A DNA stretch of 64,000 nt. Origin: Lachnospiraceae bacterium M18-1 (GTDB lineage: Bacteria > Bacillota > Clostridia > Lachnospirales > Lachnospiraceae). Positions 41,160-49,975 of this stretch are shown here, piece after piece. The position numbers and the translations under genes were made by a program. Under the pieces are notes generated by a model. The model saw only the letters and a list, made by a program, of their open reading frames with translations. It made no database searches and was not told where the DNA came from. Numbering within the stretch: position 1 is the stretch's first letter; every line of letters begins with the position of its first letter. The stretch is from positions 1,273,409-1,337,408 of the forward strand of contig KE159605.1 in assembly GCA_000403295.2 (NCBI GenBank). Direction: 5' to 3'.

Positions 41160-41759
41160 TTAAAACAAATCCGAGTATACTGTCAAACCATCTTTAACAC
41201 AATACAAATATAGTTTTCCTCCATAATTTATCGGTATACGAAATGCAGGACTTTGCTCAGGATATAAACGGTTTAACAATACCCTGTCATTTTTTACATA
41301 TGCTGCAAAAGAAATATAGTGTTTCTTTTCCATTGGATGATTAAACGTAATATAATAGTCAATGTCCGTTTCCTCTATTGATATTCCAAGTTCTTCTGTT
41401 TTTTCTACTAAATTAAGACGTTCTAATTTTCGTCCACAACAAAAAATAGATGCACTGCCTGTGCTGACTAATATATTTCCACAATCAGGACAGACATAAA
41501 AAAGAATCTTATCTATATTACCACTGTCTGGTTTGTTAGAAATAATTTCTCCTTCCATCATCTGTACCATATCTACACCAAGAATCGAAGAAAGATCAGC
41601 CCAATAAGATAAATCTGGACAGCCTAAACCACATTCCCATTTTGAAACAGTTTTATTCAATACACCGATTGCGTCTGCCAGATTTTTTTGTGTCATCCCT
41701 TTTTCTTTCCGCAAATGCGCTATTAACTTTCCTACTTTGGTACAGTCCATAGTTTTCAC
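41160..41759 (-). CDS. XRE regulator with C-terminal sensor-like domain
   Basis: 199 residues. N-terminal XRE helix-turn-helix ('HLRKEKGMTQKNLADAIGVL', 'NKTVSKWECGLGCPDLSYWA', 'DLSSILGV'). The second half has a Cys pair and a late Cys ('FYVCPDCGNILVSTG', 'IFCCGRKLERL') and a beta-rich domain with 'HYISFAAYVKNDRVLLNRLY', reminiscent of desulfoferrodoxin-like zinc/iron domains. It may sense metal or redox state. It lies between the AAA-VWA module and the KTR gene. Confidence 0.85.
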   Translation of the reverse strand: MKTMDCTKVGKLIAHLRKEKGMTQKNLADAIGVLNKTVSKWECGLGCPDLSYWADLSSILGVDMVQMMEGEIISNKPDSGNIDKILFYVCPDCGNILVSTGSASIFCCGRKLERLNLVEKTEELGISIEETDIDYYITFNHPMEKKHYISFAAYVKNDRVLLNRLYPEQSPAFRIPINYGGKLYLYCVKDGLTVYSDLF

Positions 41760-41782
41760 CTCCTTGCTCTATCATATCATTT

Positions 41783-42372
41783 TTACAGAAATCTGGAAAT
41801 GATACGAATTAGTTGTATCGGCAACTGTCGTAGATTTGACATATCTAAAAACCGTTCCTGTCCATATATGTCACTGATTGTATCTTTGTCTTGCCCAATC
41901 GCCGCAGCCAAAAACAGAATCCCTTTGCGATTATATTCACTGATAATTTGCTTCATATCATCTATAGCTGCCTGTCCAGTATATTCTGGCATGGCTTTAG
42001 GCTGTCCGTCACTGATGCTAATTAGTAATTTTGTTGTTTGAGGCATTTTTACCAACTTTTCTGCAAGAATCCGAAGTGCCATTCCATCTCTGTTATTACT
42101 ATGGCTCTGAATCGCCATAAGAGAATATTTATCATTTAATTCTGGTTCTTCCCAATCAATATAGGAATACATTGACATTCTTTCTATTGGAGAACGGTCT
42201 GCTGTATCTCCGTAAATAAGTAATGGTATTTTACACGCCGCACAGAACTCATATACCGCAACAGCAGCTCGTTTCGCCGCTTCTAACCGTTCAAATGCTT
42301 TCATGGACGCTGACTGGTCAATACGCAACGCCACCACAAGTGACGGTTCTTCTTCTGGCGGTCTTTTTTTTT
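41783..42372 (-). pseudogene. VWA-domain part of a broken AAA+-VWA gene
   Basis: Frame encoding a von Willebrand factor A domain: MIDAS motif D-x-S-x-S in 'LRIDQSASMKAF', then 'AVYEFCAACKIPLLIYGDTA' and 'KLLISISDGQPKAMPEYTGQ'. It is joined to the upstream AAA-containing frame only if one base is removed from a run of nine A at 42364-42372; the protein then reads '...RYFSKKRPPEEEPSLVVA...' without a break. An ORF that starts at 42463 exists but uses out-of-frame codons of the ATPase. VWA domains paired with MoxR-type ATPases act in protein-complex remodelling. Confidence 0.75.
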
Positions 42373-43538
42373 GAAAAGTACCGATGGTCTTGTGAAGATA
42401 CCTTTTCAGCGTGAAATTTTGTACCATAAACACAATTTTTGCTAAACTCAGTAGAAACTTCATGCTCCAAGAGTGGAGTTGTTTTTCGTATCAGCTCTCT
42501 AATAACAGGCATCAGTTCTGAAACCATTTTATTATACTCACGGTGGTGCGCCAATGTCGCTTCTGGACGATGAACAATCAAGCCAACTTTTTCATGAGAA
42601 GTTCCTTTCACCAATTCTCGTGCCTGTTGATTCAGATGCTTGCGAAAAGCCTTTTTTTCTTCTGCAAGTGCTGCCTGTTCTTCAGGCGTCAACTCATGAT
42701 AGATTGGCGCACCTTCCTCGCTGGTATCCGATTCTCTGGATTTTGAAGATATTTCTGACGCATATACTGAAATACCTTCACTGTCTGGAGTTTTTTTCAA
42801 AGCAACTGCTGATTGAATATCTGTATCTAAAGGAACTTTGAATACATCATTCTCTCCTTCTGCATAAATTTCCATGACCTCTCCATTTGTTTTTGCTAGA
42901 GAAGATGAGACCTCCTCCAAAGCTGCTAATAATCCACGTTCTGACAAAGCTTTTTCCAGAATAACAATCTCGTCCTCGTCTGTGGTTATTTTATAAATAA
43001 CTTTATGATATAGAGCATCAATGGTTTCTGATCCTTGTAAAACAGCATCTGTCCAAAAGAAATAGGAACGCATTCCTGCCACACCTTTGATGGCATTTGC
43101 TTTCGCTGTTTTATCCAATTCAATTATAGTTTTCGCAAACGTGTACAGCAAAGTCTCATTTGTATATCCAACTTTCGCTGCTGCCCGTTCCACCATAACG
43201 CTGGCTTCTGGCAAATCCATTTTTTCGCTATGTTGAACCCTATCTCGCAAAGCCTCATTTAGCGGACGGCAGCCATTATAACCTCTGTTTGTCGTAATCA
43301 CCACAATAAAATCCGGATGGCGGTGTACGATGCGTGTTGGCAGGTTGATACTTCCATCTGGCTCAAGGGCCGAATTTAATGCCATCAACACTGCTGCGTC
43401 ACGGATAACTGTCGGTTCTTGTATTTCAAGCAGCCATCCGTTTTCATAAGCTCTGACGATTTCTGACGGATAATATTGGTATTCAACACTTGTGGAATCT
43501 GCTTTTTCATCAGGTAGTACAGGGAGAATAGATCCTAA
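42364..43538 (-). pseudogene. AAA+ ATPase, C-terminal part, of the broken AAA+-VWA gene
   Basis: Frame from the insertion point (43538) to the A9 slip: 'YYPSEIVRAYENGWLLEIQE', 'PTVIRDAAVLMALNSALEPD', 'IVHRHPDFIVVITTNRGYNG', 'CRPLNEALRDRVQHSEKMDL', which is the MoxR/CbbQ-type AAA core with sensor-1 Thr-Thr-Asn, then a helical linker. It continues 45177-45463 upstream of the mobile element. The gene has lost its N-terminus (mobile element) and its VWA domain (frameshift). Confidence 0.8.
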
Positions 43539-45176
43539 CCCGGATAAACCGGAAAAGTTTTTTTGCATTTCCTCCAAATTTCAAGTACAATAAAGAAAAA
43601 TATTGGAGGATGTGTTCATGTTACTTACGGATAAATATGCTGACAAAATGAATGGTATCATCACTTGCTATGACCGTATGATCATCCAGGGCTATATCCC
43701 CGGATGGAGTTATGCGGAAGGTATGACCAGCTATTTAAAAGCCAACAACATCCGTATTTTTGATTTTTCGACTTTCTCCCAGCCCCTTACGGAACAGGTT
43801 CGTGTAAATGCCCAGCGCATTGCAGATGAAAACGGCATCCAGATTGAGTTCATCCGGAAACTCCGGGCGTTCCGAAAAGATGACCGCATCCAGGAGATCA
43901 TTCAGAAAACCGGTAAGTCTGAGGGGCTGATTCATATCTTTTCTGCCATGGAACAATGCAATACTTATAAGCCATGGCATGATAAAACAACCGGAAAAAC
44001 ATTCCTTAAGTTTGACCAAAGCAAATGTCTCCATTATTATTTTTATTTTATAGATAAAGAACTCGGCTTGTGTTATCTCCGGGTTCCCACCTGGGCTCCC
44101 TTCCGACTGCAGTTCTACATGAACGGTCATAATCTTCTGGCCCATAAGCTGCAAAAGAAAGGGATCACTTACCGTATGCATGATAACGCCTTCCTTGAAA
44201 TCTCAGATGTCGAAACTGCCCAGAAACTATCTGACAGAATCAACCCGGAAGGTCTCCATAAAATCCTGGATGTATTTGCAAAACGCTACTGTCCCATTGC
44301 GGAATCGCTCGGTCTCGGCTACACTTGGACAGTCCAACAGATTGAGTGTGCAACCGATATCATGTTCAAACAGGCCTGTGACCTGGAGCCCCTTTATGAT
44401 GAGATCATCCGGACGGCAATCTTTACGGTAAAGCCGGATAACATCGCTGCATTCCTGGGACAGCGCATTACCTATAACTGTAAGAAAGAAGTCGGTACAA
44501 ACTATAACCAGCGTATTCTCGGTACGAGAATCAAACACCATATGGGTGATGTATCAATTAAAATGTATGATAAATTTGGCTGTGTCTTACGGATAGAAAG
44601 TACTTGCAATGACATCGGGACTTTTCGTGTAAAACGGAAAGTGGAACACAGGGACGGCAGTTCCACAGAACAAAAAGCGCCTTTGAAAAAAAGTATTTAT
44701 AGCCTGTATCAGTTATTCACAATCATGAAAGCCGCCAACTACCGGTATCTGGAATTCGTATCATCCTTTGATGACCACAGCGGCGGAAAGAAGAATCTTA
44801 CAAAAGCAACAGAGGCTGTTAAGGAGAAAGGCCGTTCCTACCGTGGGCTGAACTTCTTTTCCCCAAAAGATCTGTTGGTACTGGAAGTGATCAGCCGGGG
44901 CGAATACATGACTTTTGGAATGCAGGGAAAGGATATCCGCCGCCATCTGGAGGATATCAGTCCGTCTGCCATGTCGAGAATTTTTAAGCGGCTCCGTCTC
45001 CATGGGATTATTGAACGGGTTCAAGGAACTTATAAGTATTTTACAACAGCTTACGGCAAAGAGGTCATTGCGGCAGGATTAACCGTTAGAAACCTTGTGC
45101 TTATACCAGCATTGGCATAAGTGTTTTTCTTATGCAGAAATTTTGCCATTTTGCGTCAAAAAATATTTATAAGTGG
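43539..45176 (+). mobile_element. One-gene mobile element, unclassified (1638 bp)
   Basis: A 500-codon gene inserted in the AAA+-VWA gene. The repeat CCTAA is present on both sides (43534-43538, 45177-45181), and removing the element with one copy restores the ATPase reading frame exactly ('DKSDILG' joined to 'SILPVLP'). The ends begin CCCGGATAAACC (left) and CCACTTATAAAT (right, inward): similar but not clear inverted repeats. I cannot place it in a named IS family. Confidence 0.75.
43618..45120 (+). CDS. Putative mobile-element protein with C-terminal winged helix
   Basis: 500 residues from ATG 43618 (TTGGAGGATGTG upstream). Opening 'LLTDKYADKMNGIITCYDRM', then 'GYIPGWSYAEGMTSYLKANN', 'CLHYYFYFIDKELGLCYLRV', 'FRLQFYMNGHNLLAHKLQKK', 'RILGTRIKHHMGDVSIKMYD', and a C-terminal helix-turn-helix ('DISPSAMSRIFKRLRLHGII'). 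I know this type as multi-copy proteins in many phyla, often annotated as MarR-like or hypothetical. The tail is a DNA-binding domain; the catalytic residues are not identified. Function as a transposase is inferred from the clean insertion with target duplication. Confidence 0.6.
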   Translation: MLLTDKYADKMNGIITCYDRMIIQGYIPGWSYAEGMTSYLKANNIRIFDFSTFSQPLTEQVRVNAQRIADENGIQIEFIRKLRAFRKDDRIQEIIQKTGKSEGLIHIFSAMEQCNTYKPWHDKTTGKTFLKFDQSKCLHYYFYFIDKELGLCYLRVPTWAPFRLQFYMNGHNLLAHKLQKKGITYRMHDNAFLEISDVETAQKLSDRINPEGLHKILDVFAKRYCPIAESLGLGYTWTVQQIECATDIMFKQACDLEPLYDEIIRTAIFTVKPDNIAAFLGQRITYNCKKEVGTNYNQRILGTRIKHHMGDVSIKMYDKFGCVLRIESTCNDIGTFRVKRKVEHRDGSSTEQKAPLKKSIYSLYQLFTIMKAANYRYLEFVSSFDDHSGGKKNLTKATEAVKEKGRSYRGLNFFSPKDLLVLEVISRGEYMTFGMQGKDIRRHLEDISPSAMSRIFKRLRLHGIIERVQGTYKYFTTAYGKEVIAAGLTVRNLVLIPALA

Positions 45177-45463
45177 CCTAAAATGTCTGATTTATCCATA
45201 TCTGCAAAGCAAGTCACCTTTGTATAAGGTAGACCAAAATCTGCGGAAAGGGCTTTGGCTAATTGAGTTTTTCCAGAACCAGCATCCCCCTCTAACAAAA
45301 TATTTGTTATTCTCATTTCCCCACGTGTCCAGTTTCGTTTCACTTCCTCACAAATTCGATATTCTGCATGGCTTTCTATGTGAGTAACAGGTTTTTTCCA
45401 AACAAGCTTTTGTTCTTCCTCTGTCAACTTTCTGTCAGGAGACAGAAAATATTTTTTATCCAT
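45177..45463 (-). pseudogene. AAA+ ATPase, N-terminal part, of the broken AAA+-VWA gene
   Basis: From ATG 45463 ('MDKKYFLSPDRKLTEEEQKL'), with Walker A 'LLEGDAGSGKTQLAKALSAD' and 'FADMDKSDILG' where the mobile element begins. It is the N-terminal part of the gene whose later parts are 42364-43538 and 41783-42372. The joined gene would code for about 678 residues. Confidence 0.85.
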
Positions 45464-45464
45464 T

Positions 45465-45935
45465 TTAATAATACTCCATTTCTTCAAATATATGGGACAA
45501 TGCCCGCATACGTTCTCCCGTAAGTTCTCCCAAATTACTAAGAGCTTGTGAAAACTTTTTAATGTCATCATCAATATTAGGATTGTCGATACAAATATTG
45601 ACGGGCAGCACACCTCCCTGCACTCCGATCCGTTCAATGACCGGATTGTCTGGATTATACAACAAAGGATAACGATATGCTTCCCGAAAATACAGCATGG
45701 TACGGCTCAAAAGCAGCATGAAATCAATCACTTGATGAATTGGCAGCTCCATAGCTATACTTTGCGAACCATCTTCCGTTTCTTTCCAGATTTGCATGGC
45801 AATCTGCATATTTTTATTTTCTTCCATTACTGGTGTGCCAAGCGTAAGACGTTTTATGTCTGAATGATATGCATTCTTCCCATCAATACGATTATATCCT
45901 TCTGACACAATTACAATATCTTTGTTTACTTCCAT
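45465..45935 (-). CDS. DUF6530-like protein of the AAA-VWA module
   Basis: 156 residues from ATG 45935 (GGAAGAT upstream): 'DIVIVSEGYNRIDGKNAYHS', 'DIKRLTLGTP', 'HQVIDFMLLLSRTMLYFREA', 'RYPLLYNPDN'. I recall this pattern as DUF6530, with medium certainty. It ends one base before the start of the ATPase gene (45463) and follows the GIY-YIG gene, so the four domains are one operon. Function unknown; perhaps a substrate or regulator of the ATPase. Confidence 0.65.
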   Translation of the reverse strand: MEVNKDIVIVSEGYNRIDGKNAYHSDIKRLTLGTPVMEENKNMQIAMQIWKETEDGSQSIAMELPIHQVIDFMLLLSRTMLYFREAYRYPLLYNPDNPVIERIGVQGGVLPVNICIDNPNIDDDIKKFSQALSNLGELTGERMRALSHIFEEMEYY

Positions 45936-46270
45936 ATCTTCCTCGCTTTCGTATCTTCTGCAAAGCATTGTTCTCTTAGTCTTTCTAATTTTTCTGTTTG
46001 ATCATCATTTGGATTTTCATATTTCAAAATTTTCACTACGGAAAATTCAAATCCGCCTTCGCCATATTGATTCCAAAGCTCTGTCAATCTTTTGTTCGGA
46101 TGCATTCCCATTGATAATTGGAAACGAATGCTGTTAAAATCAGCTTTTGTGTACTTAGAAATTCCTAAAAAGGATTCTCCCGTCTTTTTACAATGAAATG
46201 AAATCACCCCCATTTCTGGATGACGATTTTTCCATTGCTGTAATAATTCCTTTTTTCTTTTAGTATCCAT
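45926..46270 (-). CDS. GIY-YIG-like nuclease-fold small protein
   Basis: 114 residues. The fold resembles GIY-YIG family members found in Clostridia: 'GVISFHCKKTGESFLGISKY', 'TKADFNSIRFQLSMGMHPNK', 'RLTELWNQYGEGGFEFSVVK', 'ILKYENP'. The GIY/YIG triplets are degenerate ('GVIS', 'LGIS'), so nuclease activity is not certain. ATG 46270 has GAGGTGAAAATA upstream; a GTG at 46279 is an alternative. It overlaps the next gene by 10 bases and is the first gene of the AAA-VWA operon. Confidence 0.7.
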   Translation of the reverse strand: MDTKRKKELLQQWKNRHPEMGVISFHCKKTGESFLGISKYTKADFNSIRFQLSMGMHPNKRLTELWNQYGEGGFEFSVVKILKYENPNDDQTEKLERLREQCFAEDTKARKIWK

Positions 46271-46393
46271 TATTTTCACCTCGCATTAAATTGTATCGTA
46301 AACCTTTTTTTATAACAATCCACGCTCCGTAGACTTACTAAAACAATAGCATTTTCTCTTATTCGTAGTTAATTCTGGCAAAAGGTTGAATAT

Positions 46394-47653
46394 TTATTGT
46401 TCCATCACATAATCAATTTTGCAAAACAAATCACGAGTTATAACACCTATACCTATTACAATAAACGACGCCGCATAGAATGGGAGATAGTAATTATCCC
46501 CGATATGCTCAAACACAAAACCATATAAAAATTGACCGATAGGATTGGAACACATACAAACGCAAATGACACATGCTATGACTTTTCCAATCAATTCATT
46601 CGGCGTTAGGATCTGCACATATGACATCATCTGTATTTGAAATAATGTAGATAACACCATCAATAAGCTACATCCAGCAACCAAAACAACATAAATAGCC
46701 ATAGAAGATTGAAATAATTGCAGGGCAAGCCCGCTTGTCAGTATTGATAATGCACATCCTATGATAAGATAAGGGATTGTTTTCGCTTTCAGTTTTTTTG
46801 ATAAGATACCTGCAAGCAAACCACCCGCAATACTGCCTGCTGCAATTACTCCTTGTGCATATCCATAAAGCCGATTCGCCATACGTTCAGAAAATCCCAT
46901 ATTCTGAGTTATAAGCACAGGCAGTGCAATGACAAACAGAGAACAAAGAAGCATACTAACCATTTCATAAGTGATAGATATTTTCCACAATACAGGTTTC
47001 TTCTTAAATACGAATCTAAAACTTCCTTCCATATCCCGAAGCCCTGTTACAAACAGGTTTTCATTTCTTTGTTTCTTTTCAAACGGTATGTTAATAAAAA
47101 TTTCCATGACTGCCGAAACGAAAAAGCAGGCAATGCTAATATATAATATTGGCGTAAGTCCGATGAATGAAAACAGCAATCCTCCTATAACCGGCCCCAA
47201 CATATTAGCGAACGAACTGATCATATCTACTATGGAATTAGCCTGCATTAAATGTTCTTTGTCAACAAGAATCGAAATACTTGCTTTTACTGCTGGCTGG
47301 TATGCTCCCTGTATTGCAAATAAGATCATCATAGTTGCTGCAATCAGCGGTACAATATAGAACACTTTCGCCATGATAGAAAAACATAATATTATGGCTG
47401 ATGTACTAAAGTCCAAAATTACCATGATATTCCGTTTATTTACCCTGTCAGCTATGATACCTCCTATCGGAAATAATATAATCATAGGAATGAAAGAACA
47501 GGCCGTAATTGTGCCAAATAATACAGATGATCCGGTTTTCTGAAGCAGGTAAAGCGGTAACGCGAACCGTAAAATCTGATTGCCAAACAGAGATATAATC
47601 TGTCCAATCAACATAAGCAAAAAATCTTTTGATTCTATTGTTTTCTTTTCCAT
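46394..47653 (-). CDS. MFS efflux transporter
   Basis: 419 residues, 12 predicted membrane helices; 'GSSVLFGTITACSFIPMIIL', 'FPIGGIIADRVNKRNIMVIL' (motif A region) and 'VKASISILVDKEHLMQANS' are typical of macrolide-efflux-like major facilitator proteins. Start at ATG 47653 with AAGGGAGGAATTTTAGA upstream. It is probably a multidrug or macrolide-type exporter; the substrate cannot be told. The MarR gene lies upstream in the same direction. Confidence 0.88.
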   Translation of the reverse strand: MEKKTIESKDFLLMLIGQIISLFGNQILRFALPLYLLQKTGSSVLFGTITACSFIPMIILFPIGGIIADRVNKRNIMVILDFSTSAIILCFSIMAKVFYIVPLIAATMMILFAIQGAYQPAVKASISILVDKEHLMQANSIVDMISSFANMLGPVIGGLLFSFIGLTPILYISIACFFVSAVMEIFINIPFEKKQRNENLFVTGLRDMEGSFRFVFKKKPVLWKISITYEMVSMLLCSLFVIALPVLITQNMGFSERMANRLYGYAQGVIAAGSIAGGLLAGILSKKLKAKTIPYLIIGCALSILTSGLALQLFQSSMAIYVVLVAGCSLLMVLSTLFQIQMMSYVQILTPNELIGKVIACVICVCMCSNPIGQFLYGFVFEHIGDNYYLPFYAASFIVIGIGVITRDLFCKIDYVMEQ

Positions 47654-47747
47654 TCTAAAATTCCTCCCTTTCTTTTTTGTTTCCAAAGAAACAATAATGG
47701 TATAGTCTATTTTTGTTTCCTTATCAACAAAAATCAAAATAAAAAAT

Positions 47748-47772
47748 ACAGCCCCTGAAAATGAGAGGCTGT
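47748..47772 (-). terminator. Terminator after the MarR gene
   Basis: Minus strand ACAGCC / GGCTGT stem followed by ATTTTTTATTTT, between the MarR and MFS genes. Confidence 0.6.
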
Positions 47773-47778
47773 ACCATC

Positions 47779-48267
47779 CTAAAGTTTATCGATTCCCGCT
47801 GCTTTCATATCAACACCAAGTTTCGCTATTTCATTCTCCAAATGTTTGTTATATTCTGCGGCAAAATGTATAATTGTTTCAAATTCATCCTTTGATATCT
47901 GTTCAAATACAGACATATCCCGTTTCTCAAATCCCTTGTGTAAATCTTCATGTATATCAAAAATCTCCTGTCCTTTTTCTGTAAGACGAAAATAGACTTC
48001 CTTTTTATTATTCGATTTCTGATAGCTTTCAATCAATCCTTTATCTAAAAGTTTCTTCGATAATTTACTGATTGCTCCTCTCGTCATATAAAAAACATCT
48101 GCAAGTTTTGTTACATTCGATTCAGCATTATTTCCAATGTACTCAATGCAATGGATTTCAGAAGGCTTGTAGTCCTGCAAATATTTTTTTATTTCATATC
48201 CATTCAGCCATGTTAATTTATTAAATAATTCCCACAATAATGACATAACCTGCTTTTCTGTTTTCAT
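47779..48267 (-). CDS. MarR-family regulator
   Basis: 162 residues: 'SEIHCIEYIGNNAESNVTKL', 'ADVFYMTRGAISKLSKKLLD', 'KGLIESYQKSNNKKEVYFRL', 'TEKGQ', the MarR winged helix with its wing. GGGAGGTCATTTCG precedes the ATG. It probably represses the efflux gene downstream (47653). Confidence 0.9.
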   Translation of the reverse strand: MKTEKQVMSLLWELFNKLTWLNGYEIKKYLQDYKPSEIHCIEYIGNNAESNVTKLADVFYMTRGAISKLSKKLLDKGLIESYQKSNNKKEVYFRLTEKGQEIFDIHEDLHKGFEKRDMSVFEQISKDEFETIIHFAAEYNKHLENEIAKLGVDMKAAGIDKL

Positions 48268-48482
48268 CGAAATGACCTCCCTATTTTATCTTTATTATAG
48301 GCAACTATTGTTTCCCTGTCAACAATAGTCACAATTCGTTGTTTTTTGTTTCAAGTATTCCGCATTCTATTTCTTATTGCAAGAACTAAAATCTCTTATA
48401 TAAAGAAATTTCACATTGTTTAAGTAGAACTTTCATCTCTGTACAATAGAAGTACCCAATATTAAATACAGGTGGTGAAAAT

Positions 48483-48830
48483 ATGACCAGTCATGATTTT
48501 GATTTTCTGGAATTAGGGCAGGCAATTCAAAATGCCCGTGAGAAACAGCGGATCACTAGAGAAGAATTAGCCGAAGAACTTGGCATTTCTGCAAGACATT
48601 TGCAGTCCATTGAAAAAGAGGGGCAGTATCCCAGTTTTCCACTGTTTATCCAGCTTGTGACCATGTTCCACATATCCGTTGACCAGTACATACATCCGGA
48701 GACTCCGGCAGAAAAATCAACTTTACGCCGACAGTTGGATGCACTCTTTGACACGTTCGATGATTCGGAGCTGACCATCATAGCAGGGACAGCGCAGGGG
48801 ATATGTACGGCAAAAGAGCCAGAGGACTAA
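48483..48830 (+). CDS. XRE-family regulator
   Basis: 115 residues with an N-terminal XRE helix-turn-helix ('LGQAIQNAREKQRITREELA', 'EELGISARHLQSIEKEGQYP', 'SFPLFIQLVTMFHIS') and an acidic C-terminal tail. GGTGGTGAAAAT precedes the ATG. It reads away from the MarR gene and ends before the RIT element. It is probably part of an ICE regulatory module that was cut by the RIT insertion. Confidence 0.85.
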   Translation: MTSHDFDFLELGQAIQNAREKQRITREELAEELGISARHLQSIEKEGQYPSFPLFIQLVTMFHISVDQYIHPETPAEKSTLRRQLDALFDTFDDSELTIIAGTAQGICTAKEPED

Positions 48831-48872
48831 ACCTCTGGTTTTTCTCCTGCCACATTTCAATACGCCGGAACA

Positions 48873-48896
48873 CCTTATGTAGAGAAAGTAATTATG
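48873..48896. repeat. RIT element left inverted repeat
   Basis: CCTTATGTAGAGAAAGTAATTATG in two pieces: CCTTATGTAGAGAAAG then TAATTATG. It matches 52304-52327 in inverted form at 22 of 24 positions. Confidence 0.8.
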
Positions 48897-48967
48897 AAAA
48901 GAAAGCAGAGAAATAGCCGTTAGAATGCAGCGTTCTCTGCTTTCGATACATATATTTCTTTACATAA

Positions 48968-49975
48968 TTATTGTTGCTTCCCAAAAGATTTCAGCCATTC
49001 TAAAGTATCCGTATCTGTTGCCCAAGACGGTGTGCTTGGTGCCGTCACAATCGAATGCTTCTCCAGAGCCGCACGCTGTGTTTCTATGCTTGCTTTGGCA
49101 TACACTTCCGTAGTGGATATATCCTCATGCCCAAGGAAATCCTTGATATAAAAAAGGTTTACTCCTGCTTCAAGCAAGTGCATGGCTTTGGTATGGCGGA
49201 GGGTATGGGGTGAAACATGTGTTTCCACGTTTGCGGCTGCGGCATATTTTTTCAGTATGTAAGCAGCTCCCGCACGGGTTAATGGCCTGCCCTGATGGTT
49301 CTGGAATAAATTCCTGTCTAACTTTACGGGCATGTCCAGATGATTTTCTGAAATGTACCGTTTCAAATGCTCTGCCGTATTGGAAAGTATCGGGACTTCC
49401 CGCAGTTTCCGCCCTTTCCCAAACAGGATTACTTTGGCGGGATTTTCCAGGCGGACATCCCGCACCCTGACAGACAGGATTTCTGACACCCTTGCGCCTG
49501 TATCATACAGCAGGCTTAAAAAGCAGAGGTCACGCCTGCCGTAAGCCGTTGACTGGTCTGGCTGTCTTAGGATTTCGCCCATCTCTTCAACGGACAGGTA
49601 ATTCATGACAGGCTTTTCACGTTTTGAAAAAGGTATCTGTATGATTTTTTGGCACAGCAGCATATTTTCAGGGCTTTCCACCTCCGCATATCTGAAAAAA
49701 GCCCGTATTGCCGCCAGCCTTTGGTTTCGCGTGGAGATGCTGTTTCCCCGTTCATTTTTCAGCCATGAAAGGAAATCCTGTATCATATCGGGCGAAAAGT
49801 CAGATATGCCCAGGCTCTCTGCTTTTAACCCGTAAACATCACGGCAGAATGTGAGCAGAAGGCGGAACGTGTCACAGTATGAAGAAACTGTGTTCCTTGT
49901 CACATTCCGCAGTGAAGGCAGGTAAGCTGTCAAGTAGGATGCTAAGATTCTTGAAAAGTCGGTTGGTTTTTTCAT
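48968..49975 (-). CDS. RIT tyrosine recombinase, third gene
   Basis: 335 residues. Catalytic Arg in 'LLYDTGARVSEILS', His/Arg in 'PHTLRHTKAMHLL', Tyr in 'DFLGHEDISTTEVYAK'. N-terminal SAM-like DNA-binding domain 'FRLLLTFCRDVYGLKAESLG'. It overlaps the second gene by 4 bases. It is XerD-like and the last gene of the trio. Confidence 0.93.
   Translation of the reverse strand: MKKPTDFSRILASYLTAYLPSLRNVTRNTVSSYCDTFRLLLTFCRDVYGLKAESLGISDFSPDMIQDFLSWLKNERGNSISTRNQRLAAIRAFFRYAEVESPENMLLCQKIIQIPFSKREKPVMNYLSVEEMGEILRQPDQSTAYGRRDLCFLSLLYDTGARVSEILSVRVRDVRLENPAKVILFGKGRKLREVPILSNTAEHLKRYISENHLDMPVKLDRNLFQNHQGRPLTRAGAAYILKKYAAAANVETHVSPHTLRHTKAMHLLEAGVNLFYIKDFLGHEDISTTEVYAKASIETQRAALEKHSIVTAPSTPSWATDTDTLEWLKSFGKQQ

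Noticed and set aside
42318..42463. Separate start for the VWA protein at 42463
   Set aside because: The first 30 codons are out-of-frame ATPase sequence; the VWA homology starts after the A9 run.
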